A stretch of 23,559 bases of DNA from XYB2-FULL-45-11 sp964355525 (lineage in GTDB: Bacteria; Patescibacteriota; Patescibacteriia; UBA9934; GWF2-40-263). Shown here piece after piece: positions 8,447 to 15,531 of the stretch. The DNA lies in the NCBI GenBank assembly GCA_964355525.1, contig CAYHDY010000014.1, positions 1 to 23,559 of the forward strand. Reading direction: 5' to 3'. The translations under genes and the position numbers were made by a program. How positions within the stretch are numbered: position 1 is the stretch's first letter; every line of letters begins with the position of its first letter. Under the pieces are notes generated by a model. It saw only the letters and a program-made list of their open reading frames with translations. It searched no databases and had not been told where the DNA came from.

Positions 8447-9346
8447 TTATGTTTTTGTCGCGCGAATCAAAATCGTAAGGACGTTCATGTCCGCATCGTC
8501 TCGACGAAATCTTTTTGCAAGCGAACGTTGAATCGATTTTGTGTATTCATTCGAAAGTTGTTGCAATGGAATGATCTCGACACGGCTCCATCCGTTTTGT
8601 TCGAGAACGGTTTTATAATCAATCGGACGAAGTCGATTGGGAATGCCGGAATAGTGAAGCACTCGATAAACAACATTTGAAAACCGATAAATGTTCAACG
8701 GATCTTTTGAGCGAACAGCTCCTGTGTGTGTCATCAAATCTACTTCTGCGATAAGAACTCCACCTTTTTTCACCGCGGATCCGAGTTGCTTGATTGTTCG
8801 GTTCACATCCGAAAAATGTTCGAACGCCGCTTGGCTTACAACCACATCGATCGATTCTTTTTCAATGGTCGAGGAGATGTCGAACAAGGGATCAACAAGA
8901 TATTGAATGCGATCATCTTTTTGTGCGAGCGTTTTTTTAAGTTCCTGTTTCAATTCGAATGCGTGTTTCATCGGCTCAAGAAGTTTGTCGTAAAAAACCG
9001 ATGGGGTTTTATCGATGAGTCGATTCGCATCGAGCGTTACATATCGACTCGCTCCGTGGTCGAGCAACAAAAGTGCCGGACCGAGATCGGCACCGGGCCC
9101 GAGTTCGAGAACGACTTTCTGATCGACGGTTTCACCTGTATAATCATGCAGAGCATCCAGCCAGTTTATAACGACTTGCTTGTCATAGGTAATCGTCCGT
9201 TCGATTTCTGTTGGAGCAAACGGACGGGGTTCACGATATCCGCGAACGGCGTATCGAAGTTTGTTAATGCAAAGAACCCCCAAACCCAAAAAGTGATACA
9301 AAAGGTTTTGAGGTTTTGGAGGATTGATGATTTGTTTTTGAAACAT
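8447..9346 (-). CDS. SAM-dependent methyltransferase, class I
   Basis: A Rossmann methyltransferase of 299 residues. Motif I is VVLELGPGADLG (~78-89), the acidic end of strand 2 is YVTLDANRL, and strand 4 is DVVVSQAAFEHFSDV, followed by VKKGGVLIAEVDL. This is the layout of the Methyltransf_11/12-like superfamily, using S-adenosylmethionine. The substrate cannot be read from sequence. Location in front of two surface-protein genes, in an operon with one-nucleotide spacing to the next gene, suggests a sugar or surface-polymer substrate (inference). The start MFQKQII is the only reasonable Met before the conserved core. The HTH gene lies 35 nt upstream, with a palindromic repeat in the gap, so read-through from the HTH promoter is likely. 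Confidence 0.9.
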   Translation of the reverse strand: MFQKQIINPPKPQNLLYHFLGLGVLCINKLRYAVRGYREPRPFAPTEIERTITYDKQVVINWLDALHDYTGETVDQKVVLELGPGADLGPALLLLDHGASRYVTLDANRLIDKTPSVFYDKLLEPMKHAFELKQELKKTLAQKDDRIQYLVDPLFDISSTIEKESIDVVVSQAAFEHFSDVNRTIKQLGSAVKKGGVLIAEVDLMTHTGAVRSKDPLNIYRFSNVVYRVLHYSGIPNRLRPIDYKTVLEQNGWSRVEIIPLQQLSNEYTKSIQRSLAKRFRRDDADMNVLTILIRATKT

Positions 9347-9355
9347 ATGATTCGT

Positions 9356-9381
9356 CTACAAAGGGCGGTCGCGACCGTACC
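9356..9381. repeat. REP-like palindrome between HTH and methyltransferase genes
   Basis: CGGTCGCGACCG (9366-9377) is a perfect 12-bp palindrome flanked by ctacaaagg and tacc. The unit resembles dispersed 'ggtcgcgacc' elements of many bacterial genomes and fills almost the whole intergenic gap. Confidence 0.55.
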
Positions 9382-9660
9382 TTACGTGTCATGTTCGATC
9401 GTTTGCGGATTCGGAGAAAAAAGTTTGTTGCGGACTTTCCATTGATCGACATACTGTCCCATCCCGACTTTGTCTCGTTTGTTACGGACGGTTGTTGTTC
9501 GTTGGGACCATCGCAGAAGGGATTCGAAATTGATCTTGTAGCGTCCCTGAACCACAATATAGGTCACCTCCTGAAGGGTGATTGCTCGGCGAATGGTTCG
9601 TTGGCAGACTCCAAAGAGTTTGGAAGCCTCGGACACGGAAAGACGGATGGTTGGTTGCAT
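9382..9660 (-). CDS. Small helix-turn-helix DNA-binding protein
   Basis: A protein of 92 residues. The helix-turn-helix lies at residues ~7-27 (LSVSEASKLFGVCQRTIRRA), followed by a beta-wing-like VTYIVVQGRYKINFESLLRW. This is the excisionase/MerR-like HTH_17 arrangement. A basic tail (TTVRNKRDKVGMGQYVDQW) follows. Small HTH proteins with this GQYVDQW tail are, to my knowledge, frequent in CPR genomes, usually without assigned function. It is divergent from the sigma-factor gene, with 155 nt between them containing both promoters and a palindrome, so it may regulate itself and that gene (inference). A + strand frame covering the same DNA is a shadow, because the minus frame has the domain. Confidence 0.85.
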   Translation of the reverse strand: MQPTIRLSVSEASKLFGVCQRTIRRAITLQEVTYIVVQGRYKINFESLLRWSQRTTTVRNKRDKVGMGQYVDQWKVRNKLFSPNPQTIEHDT

Positions 9661-9692
9661 ACGGGCTGTGGATAGATGTATTTGTCAACAAC

Positions 9693-9720
9693 AGTGTAGC
9701 AAAAAACAGTCATTTGTCAA
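9693..9720 (-). promoter_or_regulatory. Promoter of the HTH gene
   Basis: On the minus strand TTGACA (9715-9720), a 16-nt spacer and TACACT (9693-9698) make a sigma70-type promoter, with a leader of about 25-30 nt. The 9-mer TTGACAAAT recurs 32 nt downstream (starting at 9688 on the minus strand), as a direct repeat that could be a second -35 or a binding site. Confidence 0.6.
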
Positions 9721-9738
9721 CTTTAGAGGGTCAAACCC

Positions 9739-9767
9739 TTGATTTTTAGCTCAATTGAGCGTATCAT
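9739..9767 (+). promoter_or_regulatory. Sigma70-type promoter of the sigma-factor operon
   Basis: TTGATT (9739-9744), a 17-nt spacer and TATCAT (9762-9767) place the transcript start near 9774, giving a leader of ~42 nt before the ATG at 9816. A small dyad AGGGT-caa-ACCCT (9727-9739) touches the -35 box. Confidence 0.65.
9749..9760. promoter_or_regulatory. Candidate operator palindrome in the promoter spacer
   Basis: GCTCAATTGAGC is a perfect 12-bp palindrome lying wholly between the -35 and -10 boxes, a position where a bound dimer would block RNA polymerase. The divergent HTH protein is the nearest candidate to bind it; that link is inference. Confidence 0.5.
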
Positions 9768-9815
9768 CGTTTCAATCTGTTAGAACCTGTAAGAGTTTTG
9801 GATTAACTGCAACCT

Positions 9816-10376
9816 ATGGAGTCACAATCTGTAAAAGAACAATTTCACCTATTTCGAGTTCGTGTCTTTAAGGATCAAAAATCTTTTGAAATTTTGCTGA
9901 AGGATAATGATAAAGGGGAGAGAATTCGACGGTTTCTTTGCACAAAATTTCCTTCGAGACAAGATGCGGAAGATGCTTATTCAACTGTTTGTCTTCGAAC
10001 GTGGGATTACGCGACGCGCAATCAAGTTGATCATTTTTCCGGATTAATGAGTTCGATTGCCAGAAGTTGCATTGCTGAATTTTATCGGACACGCAGCAGA
10101 AAAGCCTTCGAAGTTCCAATTGAGACAGATGAATATACCATTCCAGTCGAATCAAAACATTCCGGACAGAAAATCACAGAATGGGTTGATGGGGAATTGA
10201 TGAAAAAGGCTATGCAAGAATTGGACGAGGATGATTGTGAAATAATCACCTTGCGATACTTTGAAGGATATTCAATGAAAGAAATTGGAGAACGATTTGA
10301 AAAAACAGAAAATGCTTCATCTGTAATGTTGCATCGAGCCTTGAAAAAACTGCGAGAGATTATCGAAAAGAAATAA
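9816..10376 (+). CDS. ECF-type RNA polymerase sigma factor
   Basis: A protein of 186 residues with only regions 2 and 4 of sigma70. Region 2 spans ~36-97 (RIRRFLCTKFPSRQDAEDAY, then LRTWDYAT and FYRTRSRK). Region 4 spans ~128-184 (MQELDEDDCEIITLRYFEGY, then SMKEIGERF as the helix-turn-helix and VMLHRALKKLREI). Region 3 is missing, as in group 4 sigma factors. It directs core polymerase to a dedicated promoter set. It is followed after one nucleotide by a DUF5667 membrane protein, the usual sigma/anti-sigma arrangement, and then by the S-layer gene, which has a possible ECF-type promoter. Its own promoter looks like a housekeeping one with an embedded palindrome. No Shine-Dalgarno is visible before the ATG. 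Confidence 0.92.
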   Translation: MESQSVKEQFHLFRVRVFKDQKSFEILLKDNDKGERIRRFLCTKFPSRQDAEDAYSTVCLRTWDYATRNQVDHFSGLMSSIARSCIAEFYRTRSRKAFEVPIETDEYTIPVESKHSGQKITEWVDGELMKKAMQELDEDDCEIITLRYFEGYSMKEIGERFEKTENASSVMLHRALKKLREIIEKK

Positions 10377-10377
10377 T

Positions 10378-11289
10378 ATGAAAAACGATTTTGATCCGGA
10401 ATTGGAACAACTTCTCACATCCATGAAAAACGATCCGGCTTTTGGCGGAGTTTTTGATGCAAAAGAAAGTTGGAATCAAGTCGCAGATTATTGCGGATTT
10501 CCAAAAGATACATCCGTGCTTACGCACACGTGGCGTGACTGGCTCGAGTTTTACATCTGGGAGTTTTCTCATCAGATGATGAAACCGATCGCTGGCATGG
10601 CTGTGTTTGTTTTCCTCTTTGTTGGAGGATGGATCGGAATCGTGAACGCATCGCTTGGTTCACTTCCGGGTGATCAGCTCTACTCCGTTAAAACGGGAAT
10701 GGAAAAATTACAACTTGCGATTGCAACTTCCGGTTCGGAGCGCGCACAATTAAAAACAGAATTTACCAGTCGTCGTCTCAATGAAATGGTTGCTCTCGCC
10801 GCCGCTTCAAATCAAACAGACACCTCACAACTCGCGCAAGCGCTTGATCGCGCAAAGCAAGATGTGACAGACATTAAAAATGAACTCTCCGCAGACCAAA
10901 GCTCATCCGCACAAGTCACAGAGCTTGCAAAAGCGGTTGGACGTAAAGCAGACGTTTACACAAGTACGGTGACATCGAGCGCGCCGTCACTTTCAAAAGA
11001 CGTTCAGAAAAAAGTGAAAGAGGTGAAGGAAATTATTCGTGCAACAAAAGATCAAGCGGTTGATGTCATGATTACAGCACATGAACAAGTGCAAACAGTG
11101 GATAATACACACGAGCTTGAAGTGACGTTTGAAAAAGCATTCGTTCACGCGCAATCCATCGCAACAAAGGAGGAACAACTAAAATTAAAACAGGCAACGG
11201 ATCTGAAAACGCAAGGAGTGTATCGCCGTGCATTCCAGGTTTTGAAAGAAATTGAATTGGCGCATGTGATCGTTGTTGCAGAAGAATAA
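10378..11289 (+). CDS. DUF5667 membrane protein, putative anti-sigma factor
   Basis: A protein of 303 residues. The N-terminal ~65 residues are cytoplasmic and acidic (MKNDFDPELEQLLTSMKNDP) and would be the sigma-binding part. One membrane helix lies at ~70-90 (GMAVFVFLFVGGWIGIV). Outside the membrane comes a DUF5667 domain (~93-140) with the family signature SLPGDQLYSVKTGMEKLQLA and ER..LKTEFTSRRLNEM. A long helical, Ala/Gln/Lys-rich region (~140-303) follows. The sigma-factor stop and this ATG are separated by one base, so translation is coupled and stoichiometry is probably controlled. By analogy with other ECF partners it would hold the sigma factor at the membrane until an envelope signal releases it. 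No Zn-binding anti-sigma motif (HxxxCxxC) is present, so the binding mode would differ from the ZAS class. Confidence 0.85.
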   Translation: MKNDFDPELEQLLTSMKNDPAFGGVFDAKESWNQVADYCGFPKDTSVLTHTWRDWLEFYIWEFSHQMMKPIAGMAVFVFLFVGGWIGIVNASLGSLPGDQLYSVKTGMEKLQLAIATSGSERAQLKTEFTSRRLNEMVALAAASNQTDTSQLAQALDRAKQDVTDIKNELSADQSSSAQVTELAKAVGRKADVYTSTVTSSAPSLSKDVQKKVKEVKEIIRATKDQAVDVMITAHEQVQTVDNTHELEVTFEKAFVHAQSIATKEEQLKLKQATDLKTQGVYRRAFQVLKEIELAHVIVVAEE

Positions 11290-11298
11290 ATTGATCCG

Positions 11299-11322
11299 CC
11301 ACGTCGTTTCCGAACGACGTGG
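11299..11322. terminator. Hairpin without U-tract after the DUF5667 gene
   Basis: CCACGTCGTT (11299-11308) pairs perfectly with AACGACGTGG (11313-11322) around TCCG. No T-run follows, so it may only attenuate transcription or stabilise the 3' end. Confidence 0.45.
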
Positions 11323-11334
11323 TCTATCACTCGT

Positions 11335-11357
11335 GAACATCTATATGTTGACGGGTC
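11335..11357 (+). promoter_or_regulatory. Possible ECF-type promoter of the S-layer gene
   Basis: GAAC (11335-11338), 16 nt, then GTC (11355-11357) matches the known layout of ECF promoters (GGAAC / CGTC-like boxes). No good sigma70 promoter is seen in this intergenic region. The octamer TCGTGAAC at 11331-11338 recurs at 11369-11376. Confidence 0.4.
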
Positions 11358-11370
11358 ATAAAGTCCATTC

Positions 11371-11411
11371 GTGAACCTACTCAAGGTCGAGGCCGCAAGG
11401 CTTGCGTTCAC
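11371..11411 (+). promoter_or_regulatory. Structured 5' leader of the S-layer gene
   Basis: GTGAAC (11371-11376) can pair with GTTCAC (11406-11411), and the enclosed CGCAAG-G-CTTGCG (11394-11406) forms a competing dyad. A stable leader hairpin is a common way to protect abundant S-layer mRNAs. The function here is inferred. Confidence 0.45.
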
Positions 11412-11455
11412 ACATAACTCTAATCTCCCGAAAAGGGACAAACGATAAATACATT

Positions 11456-14400
11456 ATGACTAATTCTCTTCAAGTGGCGAAGAAAGCCTTCTCCGTTGCT
11501 GTAGCCGCAACAACCATTCTTTGGTCTGTCGGTCTTTCAGCTTTCTTGCCAACAGCAGCTTCTGCTGCAGTCTTTGGTGACGTCATCAAAGGAACAACTC
11601 TTTCAACTGTTTATTATTACGGATCAGACGGTCAACGTTATTCTTTTCCAAACGAAAAGACATACTTTAGCTGGTACAATGATTTCTCAGCTGTAAAAAC
11701 AATCTCTGATTCTGAACTCGCTGCGATTACCCTCGCAGGAAACATCGTTTACCGCCCAGGAACACGATGGGTCAAGATCACATCAGATGCAAAAGTTTAC
11801 GCTGTTTCAACAAACGGAAAAGTCCGTTGGATTGAAAATGAAGCAACCGCAAAAGGACTCGGCGGAGACGCTTGGAATACTCACATCGATGATGTTCCAG
11901 ACGTATTCTTCACGAACTACTCTGTCGGTGATTCATTGTCATCCCCAGCAGCTGGTTACGACGGAATGCTTTGGTCTGACGGAACAAGCAAATACCTTGT
12001 TGCCGGAACAAAGTACCAAAAAGTAACAGACGCTGGTTTCGCAGCTAACATGTACAAAGCTGGATCTGTTCTCATGGGAACAGGATTCACAAAGTCCGGT
12101 TTGACAGCAGGGGCTGATATTACAGTCGCTATGGCAAACTTGACCGATGCTGCACAGAAAGTAACAACACCTACGTACGCTGTTTCACAGAACGTATCTG
12201 TCGCACTTTCCGCAAGCTCACCATCCGCTTCAACAGTTGTTGCAGGACAAGCTCTTGCCAACCTCGTTGCGTATGATTTCACAAACTCAACATCCGCTGC
12301 TGTATCCGTAAAGACTCTCGCTCTTCACCGTGCTGGTGTTTCAAGCGATTCAACTCTTTCAAACGTATACCTCTTTAGCGGTTACACACGTTTGACAGAC
12401 GCAGCATCCGTTTCAAGCGGTGTTGTTTCTTTCAACGATGCAGGCGGTCTCTTCACGATTCCAGCAGGTGGAAAAGTGACAGTGAACGTTCGCTCTGACG
12501 TTGCTGCAAGCACACAAGGACAAACACTTGGTGTTTCTTTGAATGCTGCAAGCGATATTACCTTTGTCGGCGCATTTGCCGCAGCTGGAACATTTCCACT
12601 TGCAGGTGCACTCAGTACAGTTGCTTCATTGCCAGACGGTTTCGGAACAGTTAGTTTCGCAACAGCTACAACTCCATCTGGAGACGGTGCACCAGCCCCT
12701 GCTGTCGATACAGCATTGTGGCAAAATGATGTAACGGTTTCAAATAACGAAGCATGGCTTAATGTTATTCGTTTCCGTAATATCGGTTCAATCGCTGCAG
12801 AAGACGTTGGAAACTGGCGTTTGTATGTTGCAGGTGTTGCAACAGGATCCGCAGTTGCCAAACAGGATGCTAACGGATACATCACTTTTGATCTTTCCGC
12901 TGCTCCAAAGAAATTGAACACAGGAACACACACATTTAAAGTGATTGCAGACATCATTGGTGGTTCAACACGCACCATCTCTGTTAGTTTGCGAAGTGCT
13001 GCAGATGCAGTGCTCTTGGAAGATGATTACAAGCAACCAGTTTTGGTTAAAGCAAACAACACAACCTTCTCTTCACGCTCTGCTGCAGCTCAAACTGTTG
13101 CAACAGGTGAACTTACCTTCACAAAGCGTTCAGACTCCCCATCAGGCAACATCGTGAACACAGCTTCAAATGCTGTTCTCGCTCGCTTTGATGCAAAGGC
13201 ATCTGGTGAAGCAATGAAGATTGAATCTTTGAACTTCAACTTCATGCATGATGATTCTGATACAGCTTTTACTCTCCGAAACGGTGCCGTCTTTGCAGAT
13301 GGTGTTCAGATCGGAAACACAACAGCTCTTTGTAGCTGGGAAACAGAAACAGCTTCTGCTTGTACAAGCGTTGCTGGATCTGGAGCTTCTTACACAACAT
13401 ACAATTTTGGATCTTCCTTTGTTGTTTATCCAGGAACTCCGGTTGTGTTAGAAATCCGTGCTGATATTTACGACAACGTCGGAAATAACAGTATTCTTGC
13501 AGACGACACAATCCAACTCGCGATTGATTCGTCTCCTACTGATAACGTTCTTCGCAAAACATCCGGAAGTTATATCTCCCGCCCTACGGCAGCAGACGTA
13601 TTAGGAAACGTCTTGTCTGTAAAAATCGGAACAATGGTTGTTGCAAAGAACACAGCCTATGCAAGTCAAACTTCCGTTCCTCCAAAAACAGCTTACAAAC
13701 TCGGTTCGTTCACAGTCAGTACTTCTACAACAGAAGCTCTTAACTTGAACAACCTCAACGTCACATGGACATTTGCAGATGCTGCAGCCATCGGTGACTT
13801 GACCAATTTGTATCTTGAATACGGAGTTGTAGGAAACATGAAGACATCTACAATTAAAACAGCTCCTACCGCATCAAGCGACTGGTCTATTGACTCCGTT
13901 CTCGATGCAGGAAAGACAATGACAGTTAACGTATTTGCTGATGTTGCCTCAACTATTACAGATGCAGGTACAGCAGATACAGCTATTCCAAAGTTGCTTG
14001 TCAGTGCAACAGCTGCAAAATCTGGTGGTTCCATCTATCAAAACGGAACAGCCTCACCTGGAACAGCTGTATCAGGACAGACATCTACATGGACAACAGG
14101 TTCATTCGTTGGTACACGTGACGGTTCTTCCCCAATTGCTGCGCTTTACGCAGGGAACCAAACAGTGACAGCGGCTAAATACCGCTTTACCGCAACAAAT
14201 GAAGCCTACACACTCGACACAATGGTATTTACTATTCCAACAGGAGCTATCGGTGTCGCTTCAAGCATCTCGCTTTACGACGACGTTACTCCAGTTGCAA
14301 CAGCAATCTTTGACGGAACAGCTTCATCGGCTGGCGATCAAGCAACCTTCAACGATCTTAAGTTCCCTGTCGCAGCAGGATCATCCAAGATCTTGACAGC

Positions 14401-15262
14401 AAAACTCACACTTAACGCTATTGCGTCTGTGGGAGGTGCTCCTTCACAGAAGGACTCTGCTGTTACGTTGGCTTCTTTTACAACGAAAGACAGTCAGGGT
14501 GTTGCTGGTCCAACAACGGTTTCAGTAGGAGCCGGTTATGAAGTGAACGTAACGAAATCTTACCCGGTTGCAAGTCACTTAGATTTGACAAACGCTACTT
14601 TGGTAAACGGTCAAGCAATGGACCTTTACAAGTTCACTGTTACAGCCGTTGGAGGTGATGTTGCTCTCAAGCAATTGGTATTCCCAATCGCCTTTGAAGA
14701 CGCACCTGGTGACGATTCTCTCGCAGTCGGAAGCTTTAAGTTCTACCGTGGTACTTCTGAAGTGACCTCTTTGGTCAATATGCTGGACCAAGACGGACTT
14801 ACAGTGGAATCAACAAACACATTGCATGATTTGAACCCAGCGGCAGCATCGACAGCGTTGTATGTCACATGGGATTCAGAAGATGTCATTACATCCGGTC
14901 AAACAGTGACATACACGGTTCGTGGAACTCCAGCAGGATTTGGAACAAACGATTCCGGTACAACATTGAATGACAATACTTTCACTTTGTATCTTGCAGG
15001 TGACGGTACAACAGACAACTCCACAAAGACTTACTTGAATGAAACAAGCGCTGGATTAAAGATCTGGAAGCTTTCAACAGACGCTACAGTAGCTGGCTCT
15101 GGTGCAAGTGCTACAGCATTCAACTTCATTTGGTCTGATGAGTCTGGTACATCATCCGCAGGCGGACATGTGTCAGATGATGACCTCTTGTCTTCAAACG
15201 ACTGGGCAAACGGATACTTGGTCTTGAGCCTTGATCTTCCAGGTGAGACATGGTCTAAGTAA
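11456..15262 (+). CDS. S-layer-type surface protein with Ig-like repeats
   Basis: A protein of 1268 residues from ATG 11456. The signal peptide covers ~1-37 (KK, then FSVAVAATTILWSVGL, cleavage after ASA). Residues ~48-160 form the module shared with two other secreted proteins here: VYYYGSDGQRYSF, YFSWYNDFSAVKTIS, IVYRPGTRWVKI, DDVPDVFFTNY. The rest is beta-rich, low in Cys, high in Thr/Ser/Ala/Val, and built of repeated Ig-like units (for example TLSNVYLFSGYTRLTDAASV, TIPAGGKVTVNVRSD, PAGSSKILTAKLTL). This is typical of self-assembling coat proteins. Codon choice differs from neighbours: CGT/CGC for Arg, AAC, ACA and GCA dominate, which suggests high expression. Tandem TAA TAA stops end the gene. 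An in-frame TTG at 11402 would put 18 residues before the signal peptide, so I reject it. The module may anchor the coat (inference). Confidence 0.88.
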   Translation: MTNSLQVAKKAFSVAVAATTILWSVGLSAFLPTAASAAVFGDVIKGTTLSTVYYYGSDGQRYSFPNEKTYFSWYNDFSAVKTISDSELAAITLAGNIVYRPGTRWVKITSDAKVYAVSTNGKVRWIENEATAKGLGGDAWNTHIDDVPDVFFTNYSVGDSLSSPAAGYDGMLWSDGTSKYLVAGTKYQKVTDAGFAANMYKAGSVLMGTGFTKSGLTAGADITVAMANLTDAAQKVTTPTYAVSQNVSVALSASSPSASTVVAGQALANLVAYDFTNSTSAAVSVKTLALHRAGVSSDSTLSNVYLFSGYTRLTDAASVSSGVVSFNDAGGLFTIPAGGKVTVNVRSDVAASTQGQTLGVSLNAASDITFVGAFAAAGTFPLAGALSTVASLPDGFGTVSFATATTPSGDGAPAPAVDTALWQNDVTVSNNEAWLNVIRFRNIGSIAAEDVGNWRLYVAGVATGSAVAKQDANGYITFDLSAAPKKLNTGTHTFKVIADIIGGSTRTISVSLRSAADAVLLEDDYKQPVLVKANNTTFSSRSAAAQTVATGELTFTKRSDSPSGNIVNTASNAVLARFDAKASGEAMKIESLNFNFMHDDSDTAFTLRNGAVFADGVQIGNTTALCSWETETASACTSVAGSGASYTTYNFGSSFVVYPGTPVVLEIRADIYDNVGNNSILADDTIQLAIDSSPTDNVLRKTSGSYISRPTAADVLGNVLSVKIGTMVVAKNTAYASQTSVPPKTAYKLGSFTVSTSTTEALNLNNLNVTWTFADAAAIGDLTNLYLEYGVVGNMKTSTIKTAPTASSDWSIDSVLDAGKTMTVNVFADVASTITDAGTADTAIPKLLVSATAAKSGGSIYQNGTASPGTAVSGQTSTWTTGSFVGTRDGSSPIAALYAGNQTVTAAKYRFTATNEAYTLDTMVFTIPTGAIGVASSISLYDDVTPVATAIFDGTASSAGDQATFNDLKFPVAAGSSKILTAKLTLNAIASVGGAPSQKDSAVTLASFTTKDSQGVAGPTTVSVGAGYEVNVTKSYPVASHLDLTNATLVNGQAMDLYKFTVTAVGGDVALKQLVFPIAFEDAPGDDSLAVGSFKFYRGTSEVTSLVNMLDQDGLTVESTNTLHDLNPAAASTALYVTWDSEDVITSGQTVTYTVRGTPAGFGTNDSGTTLNDNTFTLYLAGDGTTDNSTKTYLNETSAGLKIWKLSTDATVAGSGASATAFNFIWSDESGTSSAGGHVSDDDLLSSNDWANGYLVLSLDLPGETWSK

Positions 15263-15465
15263 TAACGAACAGGTCGTTATCAACAATAGGTTTTTCTCAG
15301 CTTCGGCTGGTGTAAATCCTTTGGGAATAAATCACTACATCGCTCTCGAGCGATGTGGTTGATCCCATAAAATTTCTTCATCCATCCACATTGTTCACGC
15401 GGCAATTCGATGTTTGGCTGACGCTGAACGTCTTAGCCGCACCGAGCATGGGATCCTGAGGAGCA
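15263..15465 (+). ncRNA. Structured 3' region or candidate small RNA
   Basis: This ~200-nt stretch holds no reading frame but several hairpins: ATAACGA/TCGTTAT (15262-15280); a CAGC-UUCG-GCUG tetraloop (15298-15309); a long stem around CTCG (15323-15366); and GGCTGACG/CGTC..AGCC (15416-15438). GATCCCAT (15361-15368) can also pair with ATGGGATC (15448-15455). A strong terminator follows. It could be a stabilising 3' UTR of the S-layer mRNA or a processed RNA. I match it to no known RNA family. Confidence 0.45.
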
Positions 15466-15503
15466 AACACCCTCGATTTCGGTCGAGGGTGTTTTGTTTT
15501 TTT
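15466..15503 (+). terminator. Strong Rho-independent terminator of the S-layer unit
   Basis: An 11-bp stem (AACACCCTCGA 15466-15476 with TCGAGGGTGTT 15483-15493) has a 6-nt loop and is followed by TTTTGTTTTTTT. Confidence 0.92.
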
Positions 15504-15522
15504 GAAAAAAGAATCGTATAAT
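15494..15522 (+). promoter_or_regulatory. Promoter of the BNR-repeat gene, leaderless geometry
   Basis: A perfect TATAAT (15517-15522) stands 9 nt before the ATG at 15532. A TTGTTT 17 nt upstream (15494-15499), overlapping the terminator T-tract, can serve as -35. The transcript would start at or within a few bases of the start codon. Confidence 0.65.
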
Positions 15523-15531
15523 ACCCATAAT

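Noticed and set aside
9391..9675. 94-codon + strand frame opposite the HTH gene
   Set aside because: No recognisable domain, while the minus strand encodes a clear helix-turn-helix protein with its own promoter.
11402..11455. TTG start of the S-layer gene
   Set aside because: The extra 18 residues are encoded by a hairpin-rich leader and would precede a complete signal peptide starting at 11456.
12382..12978. 198-codon minus-strand frame inside the S-layer gene
   Set aside because: It is a by-product of the biased codons of the repeat-rich S-layer gene, with no start signal or domain.
15502..15531. TTG start upstream of the BNR gene
   Set aside because: The extension lies in the terminator T-tract and the TATAAT box, and the signal peptide begins at the ATG at 15532.
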